A DNA stretch of 64,000 bases from Schlesneria sp. DSM 10557 (GCF_041860085.1 NZ_CP124747.1:5913001-5977000), one strand, 5' to 3'. Counted from the stretch's first letter, positions 17,492-27,566 are shown. A program made the numbers and translations. Notes: generated from the sequence alone by a model not told the origin.

Positions 17492-19960
17492 ATGTTTGAT
17501 CTCAACCCAGGATCGATGCTTTCCGTTGTTGCCGCGGTCGACACGGCCACGCTGACGGTGCGTGAGTTCGACTGGCCAACAACGTCCCTGGGCTGGCTGC
17601 TCTTAATTGGCGGTTCGGTGCTGTTTGTGGCATGGTCGATCTGGCTCTATCTTCGCGACACAGCGGACCTTCGCTGGTATTGGCGAGTCTGGTTAATCCT
17701 GCTGCGCGTCGGCATCCTCGCATCGCTGCTCGTGATTGCCCTGAATCCCTCAGACCGGACCCAGAAAGAATCCTACCGACCGTCTCGTGTTGGCATCCTG
17801 GTGGACACTTCTCTTTCCATGCGGCATCCCGCGGGAAATCCATCCGAGCGTGAGTCTCCCGGCACCGCCACCGGTCCTTCAAGGGCGGACGAAGTCAAAC
17901 GGCTGCTTGTGACATCGAATCTTGTCGAGACACTGCGAAAGCAGCATGAGGTGAGCATCTTCACTTACGATTCGGGACTGGTCGGTCCCCATCGGGTCTT
18001 CCCCCGCACGGGAGGTGAATCGACCAGCAACGGTGATGTCGTACCGGAATCGGAATCACCACTGGACTGGGAGGAACTGCTGCGGCCTCGCGGTCTCGAG
18101 TCACGATTGGGGGAAAGCCTCGATGAACTGATTCGTCTCTCTGCAGGTAAGACCCTGTCGGGACTTGTCGTCATGACGGACGGTGCGTCCAATGCCGGGA
18201 TCGATCCCGCGACGACACACGACCGAGCCATCGCCACCAAGTCCCGTTTGATTGCTGTCGGCACGGGAACAACCGAGCAACCTGTGAATCTGGCGGTCTC
18301 TGAAATCGCCTCACCTACGGATGTCCAGATGGGCGATCCTTTCGAAATCACTGCCTTCATTCAGGGGAATGGTTTGGCAGGACGAGAGGTCGACGTGGAA
18401 CTGTTGATGAAGTCTGGGGCGGACGTTGAGCCTGTTGCAGTCGAACGGAAAAAGGCCACGCTGCTGGAGGATTCACTCCCGGTGGAGGTCAAGTTCTCGC
18501 GAAATCCCACCGAAGCGGGGCGAGTGACCTACGTCGTTCGAGCATCTACGCCCAACCGAATCGCGGAGTTCAATTCACAGGACAACGAATTGTCCTTCAC
18601 CGTCAACACGTTCGATCGACCTACTCGCGTTTTGCTGGTCGCCGGGGGGCCAATGCGAGATTACCAGTTCGTCCGTAACCTTCTGTTCCGGCACAAGTCA
18701 TTCGATGTCGATGTCTATCTGCAGTCCGGAGGGCCCGGGACGAGTCAGGAATCGAACAGGTTGCTCACCGCATTTCCCGCAGCCAAAGAAGAACTGTACG
18801 AGTACGACGTCGTGATGGCGTTTGACCCGGATTGGAAGAGTATCCCGGCCGAGTCTTTCAAAACTCTGTCAGACTGGGTCAGTCTCGAAGGGGGAGGATT
18901 GATCCTCGTTGCCGGCGACGTGAATACACCCACCCTGGCGGGGATGAGTGATGCTGCTGCTTCCGGAGCGGCGGGGGACGAGGCATACCGGCCATTACTC
19001 GAACTCTATCCTGTTTTCCTCAGCTCCTACTTCACCTCGTCTCGTTTTGACCAGGACTCCACACAGCCATGGCCCGTTAAGTTTAGCAAAGAGGGGCAAA
19101 GTCTGGGGTTCCTCCAATTGACCGACGACCCCGTCACTTCTGCCGCTCGCTGGAAAGCATTCCCCGGAATTTATCGCTGCTACCCCACGAATGGGCATAA
19201 GGCCGGTGCGAAGGTCTACGCGAACTTTTCGGACCCCCGTGCCGCAGGTGAGCCCCCCGTCTTGATGGCGGGGCAACCACTGAGCAAAGGCTTTGTTTTC
19301 TACCTTGGCAGTGCAGAGATGTGGCGGCTGCGGTCGGTGAGCGAAGACGACTATGACCGGTTCTGGATTAAGACCATTCGCGAAGTGGGACAAGGTCGCT
19401 CCAAACGCGGCACCAAGCGAGGCCTGCTGATGCCAGACAGTCGAAAACTGCTGATCGGTCAGACGCTGCGCGTACGAGCACGTGTCCTCGACGCGAAATA
19501 TGATCCCCTCGAAGCGGAAACAGTGACCCTGGATATCCACGACCCTGCTGGAAAACCACTCACTCCGCCCCGCCAATTGCGTCGTGATCCTTCCAGTCCC
19601 GGTGTTTTCACGGGTGATTTTCGTGTCAGTCTGCCCGGTACCTACAAGCTCGATTTGCTGCTTCCGGATTCGCGTGAGCGTGTCACCGACGAAATCGTGG
19701 TTGCGCTGCCGAAGCTGGAAGATGAGAATATCCGGCAGAACGTCAGGTTGCTGACCGACCTCGTTCGCGATACCGGGGGGAAGTACCTGACTGTGGACGA
19801 AGCGATTGTGGAACTACCAGGCCTGTTGCCTGACCGGGGGGAACAGTTCTATGTCCCCGAACGTTTGAGAACGCTGTGGGATCGTCAGTGGGTGATGTAC
19901 CTGCTGGTCTCGATTCTTTCGATTGAGTGGCTGACGAGAAAGATCCTGAAGCTGGCCTGA
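17492..19960 (+). CDS. vWA / glutamine-amidotransferase-like membrane protein
   Basis: The 822-residue product (ATG at 17492; a TTG lies just before it) has two N-terminal transmembrane segments (about 32-52 and 70-90) and then a vWA domain with MIDAS motif VDTSLSM and later VVMTDGASNAG. A beta-sandwich region follows, then a class-I GATase-like fold starting PTRVLLVAGGPMRDYQFV and including LEGGGLILVAGD; the catalytic Cys of true amidotransferases is not apparent. A further beta domain and a C-terminal hydrophobic helix (WVMYLLVSILSIEWL) finish it. It lies 158 nt behind the BatA-like gene and 58 nt before the next one. It is probably a structural partner of the BatA-like protein in the envelope. 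Confidence 0.85.
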   Translation: MFDLNPGSMLSVVAAVDTATLTVREFDWPTTSLGWLLLIGGSVLFVAWSIWLYLRDTADLRWYWRVWLILLRVGILASLLVIALNPSDRTQKESYRPSRVGILVDTSLSMRHPAGNPSERESPGTATGPSRADEVKRLLVTSNLVETLRKQHEVSIFTYDSGLVGPHRVFPRTGGESTSNGDVVPESESPLDWEELLRPRGLESRLGESLDELIRLSAGKTLSGLVVMTDGASNAGIDPATTHDRAIATKSRLIAVGTGTTEQPVNLAVSEIASPTDVQMGDPFEITAFIQGNGLAGREVDVELLMKSGADVEPVAVERKKATLLEDSLPVEVKFSRNPTEAGRVTYVVRASTPNRIAEFNSQDNELSFTVNTFDRPTRVLLVAGGPMRDYQFVRNLLFRHKSFDVDVYLQSGGPGTSQESNRLLTAFPAAKEELYEYDVVMAFDPDWKSIPAESFKTLSDWVSLEGGGLILVAGDVNTPTLAGMSDAAASGAAGDEAYRPLLELYPVFLSSYFTSSRFDQDSTQPWPVKFSKEGQSLGFLQLTDDPVTSAARWKAFPGIYRCYPTNGHKAGAKVYANFSDPRAAGEPPVLMAGQPLSKGFVFYLGSAEMWRLRSVSEDDYDRFWIKTIREVGQGRSKRGTKRGLLMPDSRKLLIGQTLRVRARVLDAKYDPLEAETVTLDIHDPAGKPLTPPRQLRRDPSSPGVFTGDFRVSLPGTYKLDLLLPDSRERVTDEIVVALPKLEDENIRQNVRLLTDLVRDTGGKYLTVDEAIVELPGLLPDRGEQFYVPERLRTLWDRQWVMYLLVSILSIEWLTRKILKLA

Positions 19961-20018
19961 CCGCTGGCTCAGGCCAGCGATTCCGCATCCCCAGAAGTTA
20001 AAAGCTCAAGAGCGGTAC

Positions 20019-22544
20019 ATGACTACGCCTAACCAACTTCCCGCTGAAGCTCTTTCTATCCTTGATCAGCTCAAGTCACGAATCCGTTCCTATGTCTTCT
20101 GGGAAGGGCTGGCTCTCGTCGTTGTCGTGCTGGGCCTACTCTTCTGGTCCAGTTTCGCCTTTGACTGGGCCTATTTTCAGCTCAGTCACCTGGAGCTTCC
20201 TCGCTGGTTTCGCGCAGCCGTCTTGATCGCCGGAATTTCACTCGTCACTTTGGGGGCCTGTTCGTGGATCGGGCTGCGGTTGTTTCGCGGGTTCCGCACC
20301 AGGGCACTCGCGCTGGTCCTCGAACGGCGATTTCCCGAACTGGACGATCGACTGATAACGGCCGTTGAAGCGTCCGAAGGTCTCCTTGAGACGGATTCGC
20401 CCGTCACTGCGGCCATGTTGCAGCGGACACTGAAGGATGTCACCAGTACGGCATCCCGGCTGGATCTGGGTTCAGTTTTTGACAGTCGCCCTCTTCGCCG
20501 AGCGATTGTCGGCGCCGTTGTTCTGGTTGCATCGATCTTCGGAATGATGGTGGTGGACTCCGCGGCGATGGAACGCTGGGCCGCAGGCTATTTGGGACTG
20601 AAGGATGGCTACTGGACCCGGGAAACCGAACTGGTGATGAAAGTCGTGGTTCAACCTGGGGACCGGATTCGGGATTTTGTGGAAGGCCACTATCGACATC
20701 CGAAAGGGGGGGACCTCACGGTCGTTGTTGAAGTGCCGGAAGGAAAAAAGCCCCCCCGCCGAATTCGACTCGACAGTCAGATGGGGCGCCGTACAGCTCA
20801 GATTTGGCTGACCCCTTCTGCCGATCAGGTCTTCAGGCATACGTTTATTGGATTGATTGAGGGGGCTCAACTTTGGGTCTCTGGAGGGGACTACCGCCAT
20901 TCAGATCCTTACGTTGTCGACGTTGTTCCGCCCCCGGAGGTCACTCGGGTGACGCTGCACAGTCTGTTCCCGGAATATACGGGTCTTAACACCGTTAGCA
21001 GTGCTGGTGTGGAACGGACATCGAACGAGCTGAATGGCTCTCAGATTTCGCTTCCATTGCAGACCGACTTCATCCTGGAGATCACTGCCAACAAACCGCT
21101 GACTCAGGCCAGAATCGAAGGGGATGTTGGACCTAATCGGTGGGAGATCACGCTCACTCACGGTGCGGCTGGTGCTTCGGAAGCGTCGATTTCGATGAAA
21201 TCTCAAGATGGCAAGACTCAACTTCAACTTCCGATTGTCGTCGGAGCTGGACAACCGCAGTTCTGGTCGAACGACCGCCTCACGTTCTCGATGCCGTTCA
21301 TCTTGAGAGCGGATGCCGCCGCCATACTCCCCGGTTTATTGAGTGCCGCATCGGCCGCCGGAACGTCTCCCGTCTTGCCACTGCCGATGCCTCCGGACAG
21401 CCTTGTGCGAATCACGCTCGAGGATGTCGATCAGATCACCAGTTCCACACCAGCCCGCTTCACAATCAACGGGATCGTAGATCAACCCCCTGTGATCGAG
21501 TCACGACTGAAGGGGATCGGCACCTCAATTACACGTAAGGCCAGAATTCCGATCGCTGGAACCATCACAGACGACTATGGGATCGCGAATGCAGAGTTTG
21601 AGTTCCGGGTAGACGACGCTCAGGAATGGCAGAAGCGTTCATTTGCGGCACCACCTCTGCCGGATTCGAGAGAGTTCACGCTACAGCGCGCTGAAAATGA
21701 GGAATTTGAGCGGTTCGATGTACTTCCGCTGGATCTGTCGACGAAGCAGCGACTGACGCTCACGGTCTCTGCCCTTGATGGCTGCACGGTGTCGGACGGT
21801 GGGCCGCTCCAGCCAGGGGATCCTAGCGCGATGGGGGATGCAGCTCCTGCCCCGAGTGCCGCTCACCGCTCGCAGGGTATCAAGTTCACATTCACGATTA
21901 TTCCTGAAGAAGAACTTCTTTCGATGCTGTACGGCCGGGAACTGAATCTGCGTAAACGTGTCGAACAGATCATTTCCGAATGTAAGGGAACACTTCAGGA
22001 GCTGCGTACTCAGCACGAAAAACTGCTCCATTCAGGACTCAATGGGTCGCAGAGTTCCGAGCAGATCAGTCAGATGATCAAGGCAAATTCACAAGGTTTG
22101 AATGCCGCAGCAGATCGGTCGCTCCATGGCGTTCGCAAGAACGCAATCGAGACAGTTGGTGTCGAATCCGCATTTGCTGATATCCGCGAAGAGCTGATCA
22201 ACAATGCGGCAGACACGCCAGCCATGCTGGAACGGCTTGATCGACGAATCCTGTCACCACTCAATGCCATCAACGTGACCAACTTTCCCAGCCTCGACAG
22301 TTCTTTAGGGCTCTTCAGATTTGCGCTCGATAAGAGCACGAATCCCGCATCCTCCTTGGAGACGTCAATCAATCAGTTATCCACGTTGATCGCCCGGTTA
22401 GAAGAGGTGCTTGGTGAAATGGCCGAAATGGCTCGATTCGACGCGGTTCTGGAAGAACTCAAGAAAACGATCAACGACGAACTCAAGTTGCTCGAGGAAA
22501 CCAAGCGGAAGCGTAAGGAAAGAGCGATCCGGGCACTGGAGTGA
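20019..22544 (+). CDS. Large membrane protein with C-terminal coiled coil (DUF4175-like)
   Basis: The 841-residue protein has two N-terminal hydrophobic helices (about 28-52 and 66-88) and a third near 160-178. Between them is a helix with RRFPELDDRLITAVEASE. The middle is a large extracytoplasmic beta-rich region. The C-terminal third (about 620-841) is heptad-rich and ends in a highly charged tail (EETKRKRKERAIRALE). The layout resembles DUF4175/TIGR02302-type proteins, but I assign this only tentatively. As last gene of the BatA-like run it may be a scaffold in the same complex. Confidence 0.75.
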   Translation: MTTPNQLPAEALSILDQLKSRIRSYVFWEGLALVVVVLGLLFWSSFAFDWAYFQLSHLELPRWFRAAVLIAGISLVTLGACSWIGLRLFRGFRTRALALVLERRFPELDDRLITAVEASEGLLETDSPVTAAMLQRTLKDVTSTASRLDLGSVFDSRPLRRAIVGAVVLVASIFGMMVVDSAAMERWAAGYLGLKDGYWTRETELVMKVVVQPGDRIRDFVEGHYRHPKGGDLTVVVEVPEGKKPPRRIRLDSQMGRRTAQIWLTPSADQVFRHTFIGLIEGAQLWVSGGDYRHSDPYVVDVVPPPEVTRVTLHSLFPEYTGLNTVSSAGVERTSNELNGSQISLPLQTDFILEITANKPLTQARIEGDVGPNRWEITLTHGAAGASEASISMKSQDGKTQLQLPIVVGAGQPQFWSNDRLTFSMPFILRADAAAILPGLLSAASAAGTSPVLPLPMPPDSLVRITLEDVDQITSSTPARFTINGIVDQPPVIESRLKGIGTSITRKARIPIAGTITDDYGIANAEFEFRVDDAQEWQKRSFAAPPLPDSREFTLQRAENEEFERFDVLPLDLSTKQRLTLTVSALDGCTVSDGGPLQPGDPSAMGDAAPAPSAAHRSQGIKFTFTIIPEEELLSMLYGRELNLRKRVEQIISECKGTLQELRTQHEKLLHSGLNGSQSSEQISQMIKANSQGLNAAADRSLHGVRKNAIETVGVESAFADIREELINNAADTPAMLERLDRRILSPLNAINVTNFPSLDSSLGLFRFALDKSTNPASSLETSINQLSTLIARLEEVLGEMAEMARFDAVLEELKKTINDELKLLEETKRKRKERAIRALE

Positions 22545-22598
22545 CCGACGGGTGGGCCCGGTGCCGGGAGGTCCGCGAGAGAGGCATAGAATAGCACT

Positions 22599-22632
22599 GG
22601 CCCGAGCGTTCCGGAAACGGAAAACTCGGGCC
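22599..22632. terminator. Shared stem-loop between convergent genes
   Basis: A perfect 8-bp stem (GGCCCGAG at 22599-22606 with CTCGGGCC at 22625-22632) lies between the stop of the coiled-coil membrane protein gene (plus) and the stop of the cytochrome/WD40 gene (minus). No strong U-tract is present on either strand. Confidence 0.5.
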
Positions 22633-22650
22633 GCCTGCTTCAACGGAACT

Positions 22651-24900
22651 TCACTCGGGAAGCTGGTGAGTTCGGCCTTTCCCCGCATTGAGCCGTTCGA
22701 ACTGCCCGGAGAGAAGAACCAGCTTTTCAGATGTGACCTTCACCGCGGCTTCTGCGTCTGCAACTTGCTTTTGAAGTTCTGGAGTGATCACCGCTTCGGC
22801 CGCTGCTTTATCCAATGCGGTCTTGGCCACAGCGGCTGCTTCCGTTGCCAGCTTGAGTTTGTCTGTGCTTTCGGTCACTGACAGCTCCGCCTTTTTAGTC
22901 TCTTCTGCAGCTTTCTCTCGAGAAGCTTTCGCCTTATTCAATGCAGCGACCGCTGCGCTCAGGGCCTCTTCCCCGGCTTTGAGCTGCTGATTCGCCTTAG
23001 CAGCAGCATCCATCTCTTCCTTCAACCGGTCTGCTAGTGTGTCGAGGTTCTTCCTGGCTGAGGCGGCGGCCTCTTTCAGACTGGCATCGTCGGGACTGGC
23101 AGCCAGGGCCGCGTCTGCCTTTTCAGCATCCTTCTTCGCAACTTCAGCCGCTTCGGTTGCGGTTTTCACTTTTGCTTTGTGTTCGCTTGCTGCCTGAAGT
23201 GCGGCATCCTTCGCTTTTGCTGCATTCGAGTGCGCCACCTGGGCGGCAGTCAATTCTCCCTCTGATGTCTCAAACGCTTTCCGTCTGGCGTTGAGTTCCG
23301 CCTCTGCCTGGGTCTTTGATTTCGTCAGGCGCTCGACTTGGGCGGAGGTGTCTGCCAAGACTTGGGCGGCGGATTCTTCCGCTTTCTTCCGTTCGGCAAT
23401 TTGCCGGTTCAGCGATTCGAGGTTCGTCGCAGCCTGCTTGGCTGCGGCTTCTGCGGAGGCTTTCGACTGAGCGGCAATTGCGATCTGTTGTTCGAGTGGA
23501 GGTGGGTTAGTCAAAAGCTGGCTGACAATGGCTCCATCTTTGGCGTTCCAGACGCGGACGATCCCCGACAGATCGCCTGCCAGCAGAAAATCGTTCTCGG
23601 AATCGAATGTCACTTCCATTCCGATATCCGTCAGTCCTCCAAAAGCGCGAATCGCTGTCCCGTTGAAGTCCCAGAGCTTCGCCGTATTGTCGCGACCGGT
23701 GGAAGCGATGCGGTTGTCACGAGAGATCTCGATCCCCGTGACGCCTCCTCCGTGTGCACCCCAGTTTTTAATCAGGGTTCCATTCTGCATTTCCCACAAC
23801 CGAATGGTCGTATCTTCACTGCACGAGGCCAGAATATTGCTATCGGGTGACCAACTGACATCGCTCAGTGCTGCGGTATGTCCGGTCAGTACGTAGAACT
23901 CTCGGCCGGTGAATGCTTCCCACACGATCAGGCCATTGCTGCGATCGGCAGTTGCCAGCAAGACGCCATCGGGGCTGAACTCCAGCGCCGTGATCCAGTC
24001 GGTGTGTTTGTTTTTCTCGTAGAGTAATTCTCCGGTCGATGTATCGTAAACGCGTACGATTTTCTTGGGGCCACCCAGAGCCACCTGCGTATGGTCTGGG
24101 CTGATATCGGCGGCCAGAACAACGTCATACTCAGAACCAACCTCGGCGACTCGCTTGCCCGATTTGACATCCCACAAGACCACCTTGCCCGAGTGGGCTC
24201 CGCGTCCACCCCCCGCGAGCAGCCACTGTCCATTGCGACTGAACTTCAGGACGTGTGCCACTCCTTCTGGGAAGGGGAGAATCCCCGCGACTTCGCTTGT
24301 CCTCGTGTCATACAGAATGACTTGCTTGTGTCCCGCCACTGCGACGAGTGGCGACCATGGGTTTGCGGCGAGGGCCGTGATGCCATTACCGCGCTGGGAA
24401 ATGACTACAGGCTCGAGCGGGAGGTTCTCGGGCATCGGAGCTGGGCCGGCAGGACGCTGATTGGAGACCGTCACCATTGCAACGGCCACGTTCTTTTTCG
24501 CCTTGGCTTTACTGCCACTGTTTTCGAGAGCCCCCCCCTCGATCCATTTCCGAATTAATTCGAGTTGCTCGTCAGGCAGCTTGGGCTGCTGCGGAGGCAT
24601 CTTGGGTTCAGATAAGTGCGCTACGACGAGGTAAAGCTGACTTTGCGAAGCGTCACCATCGGTGCGAATCACTTCACCGGAAGCGCCCCCTTGCATGGCC
24701 AGGCCATAGTTGTCGAGAACCAGATCCCCTTTTTTGTCATTCGTGTTGTGGCAGGAACCACATTTTTCACGAAAGATGGGCAGAATATGCTGATCGAACG
24801 TGATCTTTTCTTCTTTGGGTGCCGCCTTCTCTTCCGCCTGGGTAGATCCCGAAAACAGACTGAGTGCGACCAGACAGATGGCGAAGGAACGCATAACCAA
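22651..24900 (-). CDS. Planctomycete cytochrome c domain - WD40 propeller - coiled coil protein
   Basis: This 749-residue exported protein has a signal peptide (1-22) and then a Planctomycete-type cytochrome c domain (about 34-130) with heme motif CGSCH and a probable distal Met in PKMPP. Residues about 165-470 contain WD40-type repeats, for example WITALEFSPDGVLLATADRS, ALSDVSWSPDSNILASCSED and GVTGIEISRDNRIASTGRD, enough for a seven-bladed propeller. The C-terminal 270 residues are Ala/Lys/Glu-rich heptads, an extended coiled coil. The protein should sit outside the cytoplasm, with the heme as redox centre and the propeller as docking platform. It is the last gene of a four-gene minus-strand group of exported planctomycete-specific proteins. 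Confidence 0.9.
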   Translation of the reverse strand: MVMRSFAICLVALSLFSGSTQAEEKAAPKEEKITFDQHILPIFREKCGSCHNTNDKKGDLVLDNYGLAMQGGASGEVIRTDGDASQSQLYLVVAHLSEPKMPPQQPKLPDEQLELIRKWIEGGALENSGSKAKAKKNVAVAMVTVSNQRPAGPAPMPENLPLEPVVISQRGNGITALAANPWSPLVAVAGHKQVILYDTRTSEVAGILPFPEGVAHVLKFSRNGQWLLAGGGRGAHSGKVVLWDVKSGKRVAEVGSEYDVVLAADISPDHTQVALGGPKKIVRVYDTSTGELLYEKNKHTDWITALEFSPDGVLLATADRSNGLIVWEAFTGREFYVLTGHTAALSDVSWSPDSNILASCSEDTTIRLWEMQNGTLIKNWGAHGGGVTGIEISRDNRIASTGRDNTAKLWDFNGTAIRAFGGLTDIGMEVTFDSENDFLLAGDLSGIVRVWNAKDGAIVSQLLTNPPPLEQQIAIAAQSKASAEAAAKQAATNLESLNRQIAERKKAEESAAQVLADTSAQVERLTKSKTQAEAELNARRKAFETSEGELTAAQVAHSNAAKAKDAALQAASEHKAKVKTATEAAEVAKKDAEKADAALAASPDDASLKEAAASARKNLDTLADRLKEEMDAAAKANQQLKAGEEALSAAVAALNKAKASREKAAEETKKAELSVTESTDKLKLATEAAAVAKTALDKAAAEAVITPELQKQVADAEAAVKVTSEKLVLLSGQFERLNAGKGRTHQLPE

Positions 24901-25039
24901 TCACTCCACGAATTCATCGGGTCACGAGGACCGCAAAACTGGATTGCGAGAGTCGCATTAAGTGAGCTTCTCGCAGATCAGGTGTTTTCAATTACCGGCC
25001 ACTCTCGTATGTCGATTGGACAGGATGAGAGGGGGGGGA

Positions 25040-25077
25040 GTGCCGGGGCGGGGGGGCAACCCCATCAACCCCGGCAC
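25040..25077 (-). terminator. GC-rich stem-loop after the DUF1549/DUF1553 gene
   Basis: A perfect 9-bp stem (GTGCCGGGG at 25040-25048 with CCCCGGCAC at 25069-25077) has G- and C-runs inside the loop. It lies about 25 nt past the stop at 25101. It lacks a U-tract, so it may reduce rather than block transcription into the next gene of the group. Confidence 0.5.
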
Positions 25078-25100
25078 CCAGGTTTGCTCGCCCTGGTCGG

Positions 25101-27536
25101 CTAATGGTTGAACAGGAACTCGCGGCTGTTGAGAAGTGCCCAGAAGATATCTTCGAGCGAACGCTTAATGTCGTTCACTTCGGCAAACAGTGGCCGCAAA
25201 GCGCTAATCTCGTCAGGGGTTGGCTTCCGGCTGAGACAGCGAATATAGAGCCGTTCAACGATCTGTTCCGGGGTGAGGTTTTCGCCCTGCAAGCTTGCGA
25301 CCAAGCCTCCCTGAACAATCTTCTGGTTCGATGTTTCGCCATTGAGGAGATGAAGCGCTTGTGAAAGCGTCGGTTCCATTTTGACTTCACACGAACAGGC
25401 CGTCTCGCGCGTGGCGCGCCCGAACGTCGTCAGAAAGTAGGTGCTGGTTGCGCCGTCGGCGATCTGGACCGCTCGTGCTCCCACAGGCAGTAATGGAAAC
25501 TTATCCTGGGTGGACGTGACCTGGCTGATGATATCCAGCATCGACTCGGCCTTGATGCGTCGTAGCGTTTGCGAGGCGAAGTTGCGTTCGTCCGTGGCGT
25601 TGCTGGCGTTCTTTTCGGTCGAACGCTGATAGGCCTCTGACCGGCAAATGTCCCGTACCAATGACTTGAAGTTGTAATTTGATTCTGTGAACCGTCGCGC
25701 AAGTTCGACAAGGAGTGGTTCGTTCGATGCGGGGTTACTGACGCGGACATCGTCGACAGGCTCCACAATCCCGATACCGAAGAAGTGGTGCCAGATCCGG
25801 TTCACGAAGTTCTGAGCAAAGTAGGGATTTTTGGGAGAAGCAAGCCATTCGGCCAGGACTTCACGTCGATCCTTTCCGGCGACATCGGCAGGGCCACCTC
25901 CGAGGAACTCGGGAAGCATGACGCGACCGCCGACGGGATGATTGACTTCGCCACCTCCCGCGTTGAAGACAATTGTCTCACGATAATCTTCACCTTGTTT
26001 ACGCCCCACTTGCCTGAAAAATGCGGCGAACGAGTAGTAGTCATCCATCGTCCAGCGATCAAACGGGTGGTTGTGACACTGGGTGCACTGGATGCGCATT
26101 CCCATGAAGATCTGAGCGACGTTCTCACTGACTTTCAGCACGTCAGGTTCGATCTGATAGAAGTTGGTCGCAGGATTCTTGAACGTACCACCGCTGGCCC
26201 CCAGAATGTCTCGAACCATTTTGTCGAGCGGCACGTTGTCGGCGATCTGTTCGCTGAGCCAGGTGTAATAAAGCGTGATCGATTTCGGACTCGTCTGAAT
26301 CGAGGACCGCATCATCAGCCATTCGGCCCATTTGCTGACCCACAGCTCCGTGAATTCCTTGCGGTTTAGCAGCTCATCGATCAGCTTGTCACGCTTGTCG
26401 GGCTCGGCACTGGTAATAAATCGCGTGTATTCCGCTTCCGAGGGGACTTGTCCTACCAGGTCGACATAGACGCGACGCAGGAAGGCTTCGTCGGCTGCCT
26501 TCACGGATGGATCGATTCGCAGCTTCTTCAGTTTCTGATTGACCAACTCGTCAATGTAGTTGACCTGCGGTTTCGGAACGTCTTCGTAGACCAACCCTTT
26601 CGGCAATACCACGAAGTGTGAGCCCACGGTGAATGTGGCGAAGCGAGCCATGACAAAGGCTTCACCACGTGCTCCAGCGGTGATAATTCCATCCTGTGAA
26701 ATGGAGGCCGAGGTGTCATTATTGGAAAGATACAGAGCCAGTGAGGTGACGTCCCGATCCGTTCCGTCGGAGTATTTGGCTCGTGCAGTGACCGCCTGCT
26801 GAGCCCCTTCACCGTCGAGGACTCCATCGCGTGGATAAATCTCCAGGCCAATGCATGTGGCGACGTTTGCGGGATCGCTGGGACAGCCGGCCGCGATCCA
26901 GTCGATGACTGTATTACAGATTTCAGAGTCTCTCTCGAATCGCTTTCCCCCCGTATGAGGGACGACGCCAACCGATTTTTCGATGATCAGACTGGCTTCG
27001 GGAACGCTCAGGTCAATGCGGCGACCGGGAAGTTCACGCGTAATCCGCTGGTAATCTCCATCGGGATCGTACCCGAACAGGGACAGGCGAAAGCCATCCT
27101 TCCCACGTGCTGCTCCGTGACAGCTTCCTGTGTTGCAACCGGTCTTCATCCAGACAGGCATGACGTCGAGTTTAAAACTGATGGGCCGCGATTCCGCTGC
27201 TCGTTCGACTTTCACCGGGATCGTTTGGGACTTACCGCCATATTCGACTTTCAGTTCGGACTGCCCGTCGGCGACGGGATGGAACGTCGTCCCTTCACGG
27301 CGACAGAGGGCGGGGTTTGCCAGGGTGAATTTGGCTTCTTTGCCAATATCACGCGTGATTCCATCCGCTTGAACTGCCTGGACCACGACGCGTTGCCGGT
27401 CGCTGTGCGTCGTGAGGTTCACTTCGGGAGGGTAGACATTAATTTGTACCAGCGGCGAATCTGCTGCCATCAAGTTTTGACAGAGAGTCAGCATCGCGCA
27501 AGTCAGCAGCGGTACAAGAGGTGAGAACCGAGGCAT
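25101..27536 (-). CDS. DUF1549/DUF1553 (PSCyt2/PSD1) exported protein with Ig-like N-terminus
   Basis: The 811-residue protein has a signal peptide (1-24), an Ig-like (Big2-type) beta domain (about 30-110), a cytochrome-like segment with the unusual spacing CNTGSCH, a second Ig-like domain, then DUF1549 and DUF1553. DUF1549 includes the canonical CTQCHNHPFDRW motif and the helix FVNRIWHHFFGIGIVEPVDD links to DUF1553, which ends near DIFWALLNSREFLFNH. These families are almost confined to planctomycetes and relatives and are usually exported; one or two heme c groups are plausible. Their biochemical role is unknown. It lies 30 nt after the PPC gene on the same strand, so co-transcription is likely. 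Confidence 0.92.
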   Translation of the reverse strand: MPRFSPLVPLLTCAMLTLCQNLMAADSPLVQINVYPPEVNLTTHSDRQRVVVQAVQADGITRDIGKEAKFTLANPALCRREGTTFHPVADGQSELKVEYGGKSQTIPVKVERAAESRPISFKLDVMPVWMKTGCNTGSCHGAARGKDGFRLSLFGYDPDGDYQRITRELPGRRIDLSVPEASLIIEKSVGVVPHTGGKRFERDSEICNTVIDWIAAGCPSDPANVATCIGLEIYPRDGVLDGEGAQQAVTARAKYSDGTDRDVTSLALYLSNNDTSASISQDGIITAGARGEAFVMARFATFTVGSHFVVLPKGLVYEDVPKPQVNYIDELVNQKLKKLRIDPSVKAADEAFLRRVYVDLVGQVPSEAEYTRFITSAEPDKRDKLIDELLNRKEFTELWVSKWAEWLMMRSSIQTSPKSITLYYTWLSEQIADNVPLDKMVRDILGASGGTFKNPATNFYQIEPDVLKVSENVAQIFMGMRIQCTQCHNHPFDRWTMDDYYSFAAFFRQVGRKQGEDYRETIVFNAGGGEVNHPVGGRVMLPEFLGGGPADVAGKDRREVLAEWLASPKNPYFAQNFVNRIWHHFFGIGIVEPVDDVRVSNPASNEPLLVELARRFTESNYNFKSLVRDICRSEAYQRSTEKNASNATDERNFASQTLRRIKAESMLDIISQVTSTQDKFPLLPVGARAVQIADGATSTYFLTTFGRATRETACSCEVKMEPTLSQALHLLNGETSNQKIVQGGLVASLQGENLTPEQIVERLYIRCLSRKPTPDEISALRPLFAEVNDIKRSLEDIFWALLNSREFLFNH

Positions 27537-27566
27537 TTCATTGTCCCTAAAATTTCGTCGACAAGC

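Noticed and set aside
25031-25056. G-runs that could form a G-quadruplex
   Set aside because: The run is in the loop and flank of a stem-loop just after a gene end. The stem-loop is a simpler explanation, and GC-rich 3' flanks are common here.
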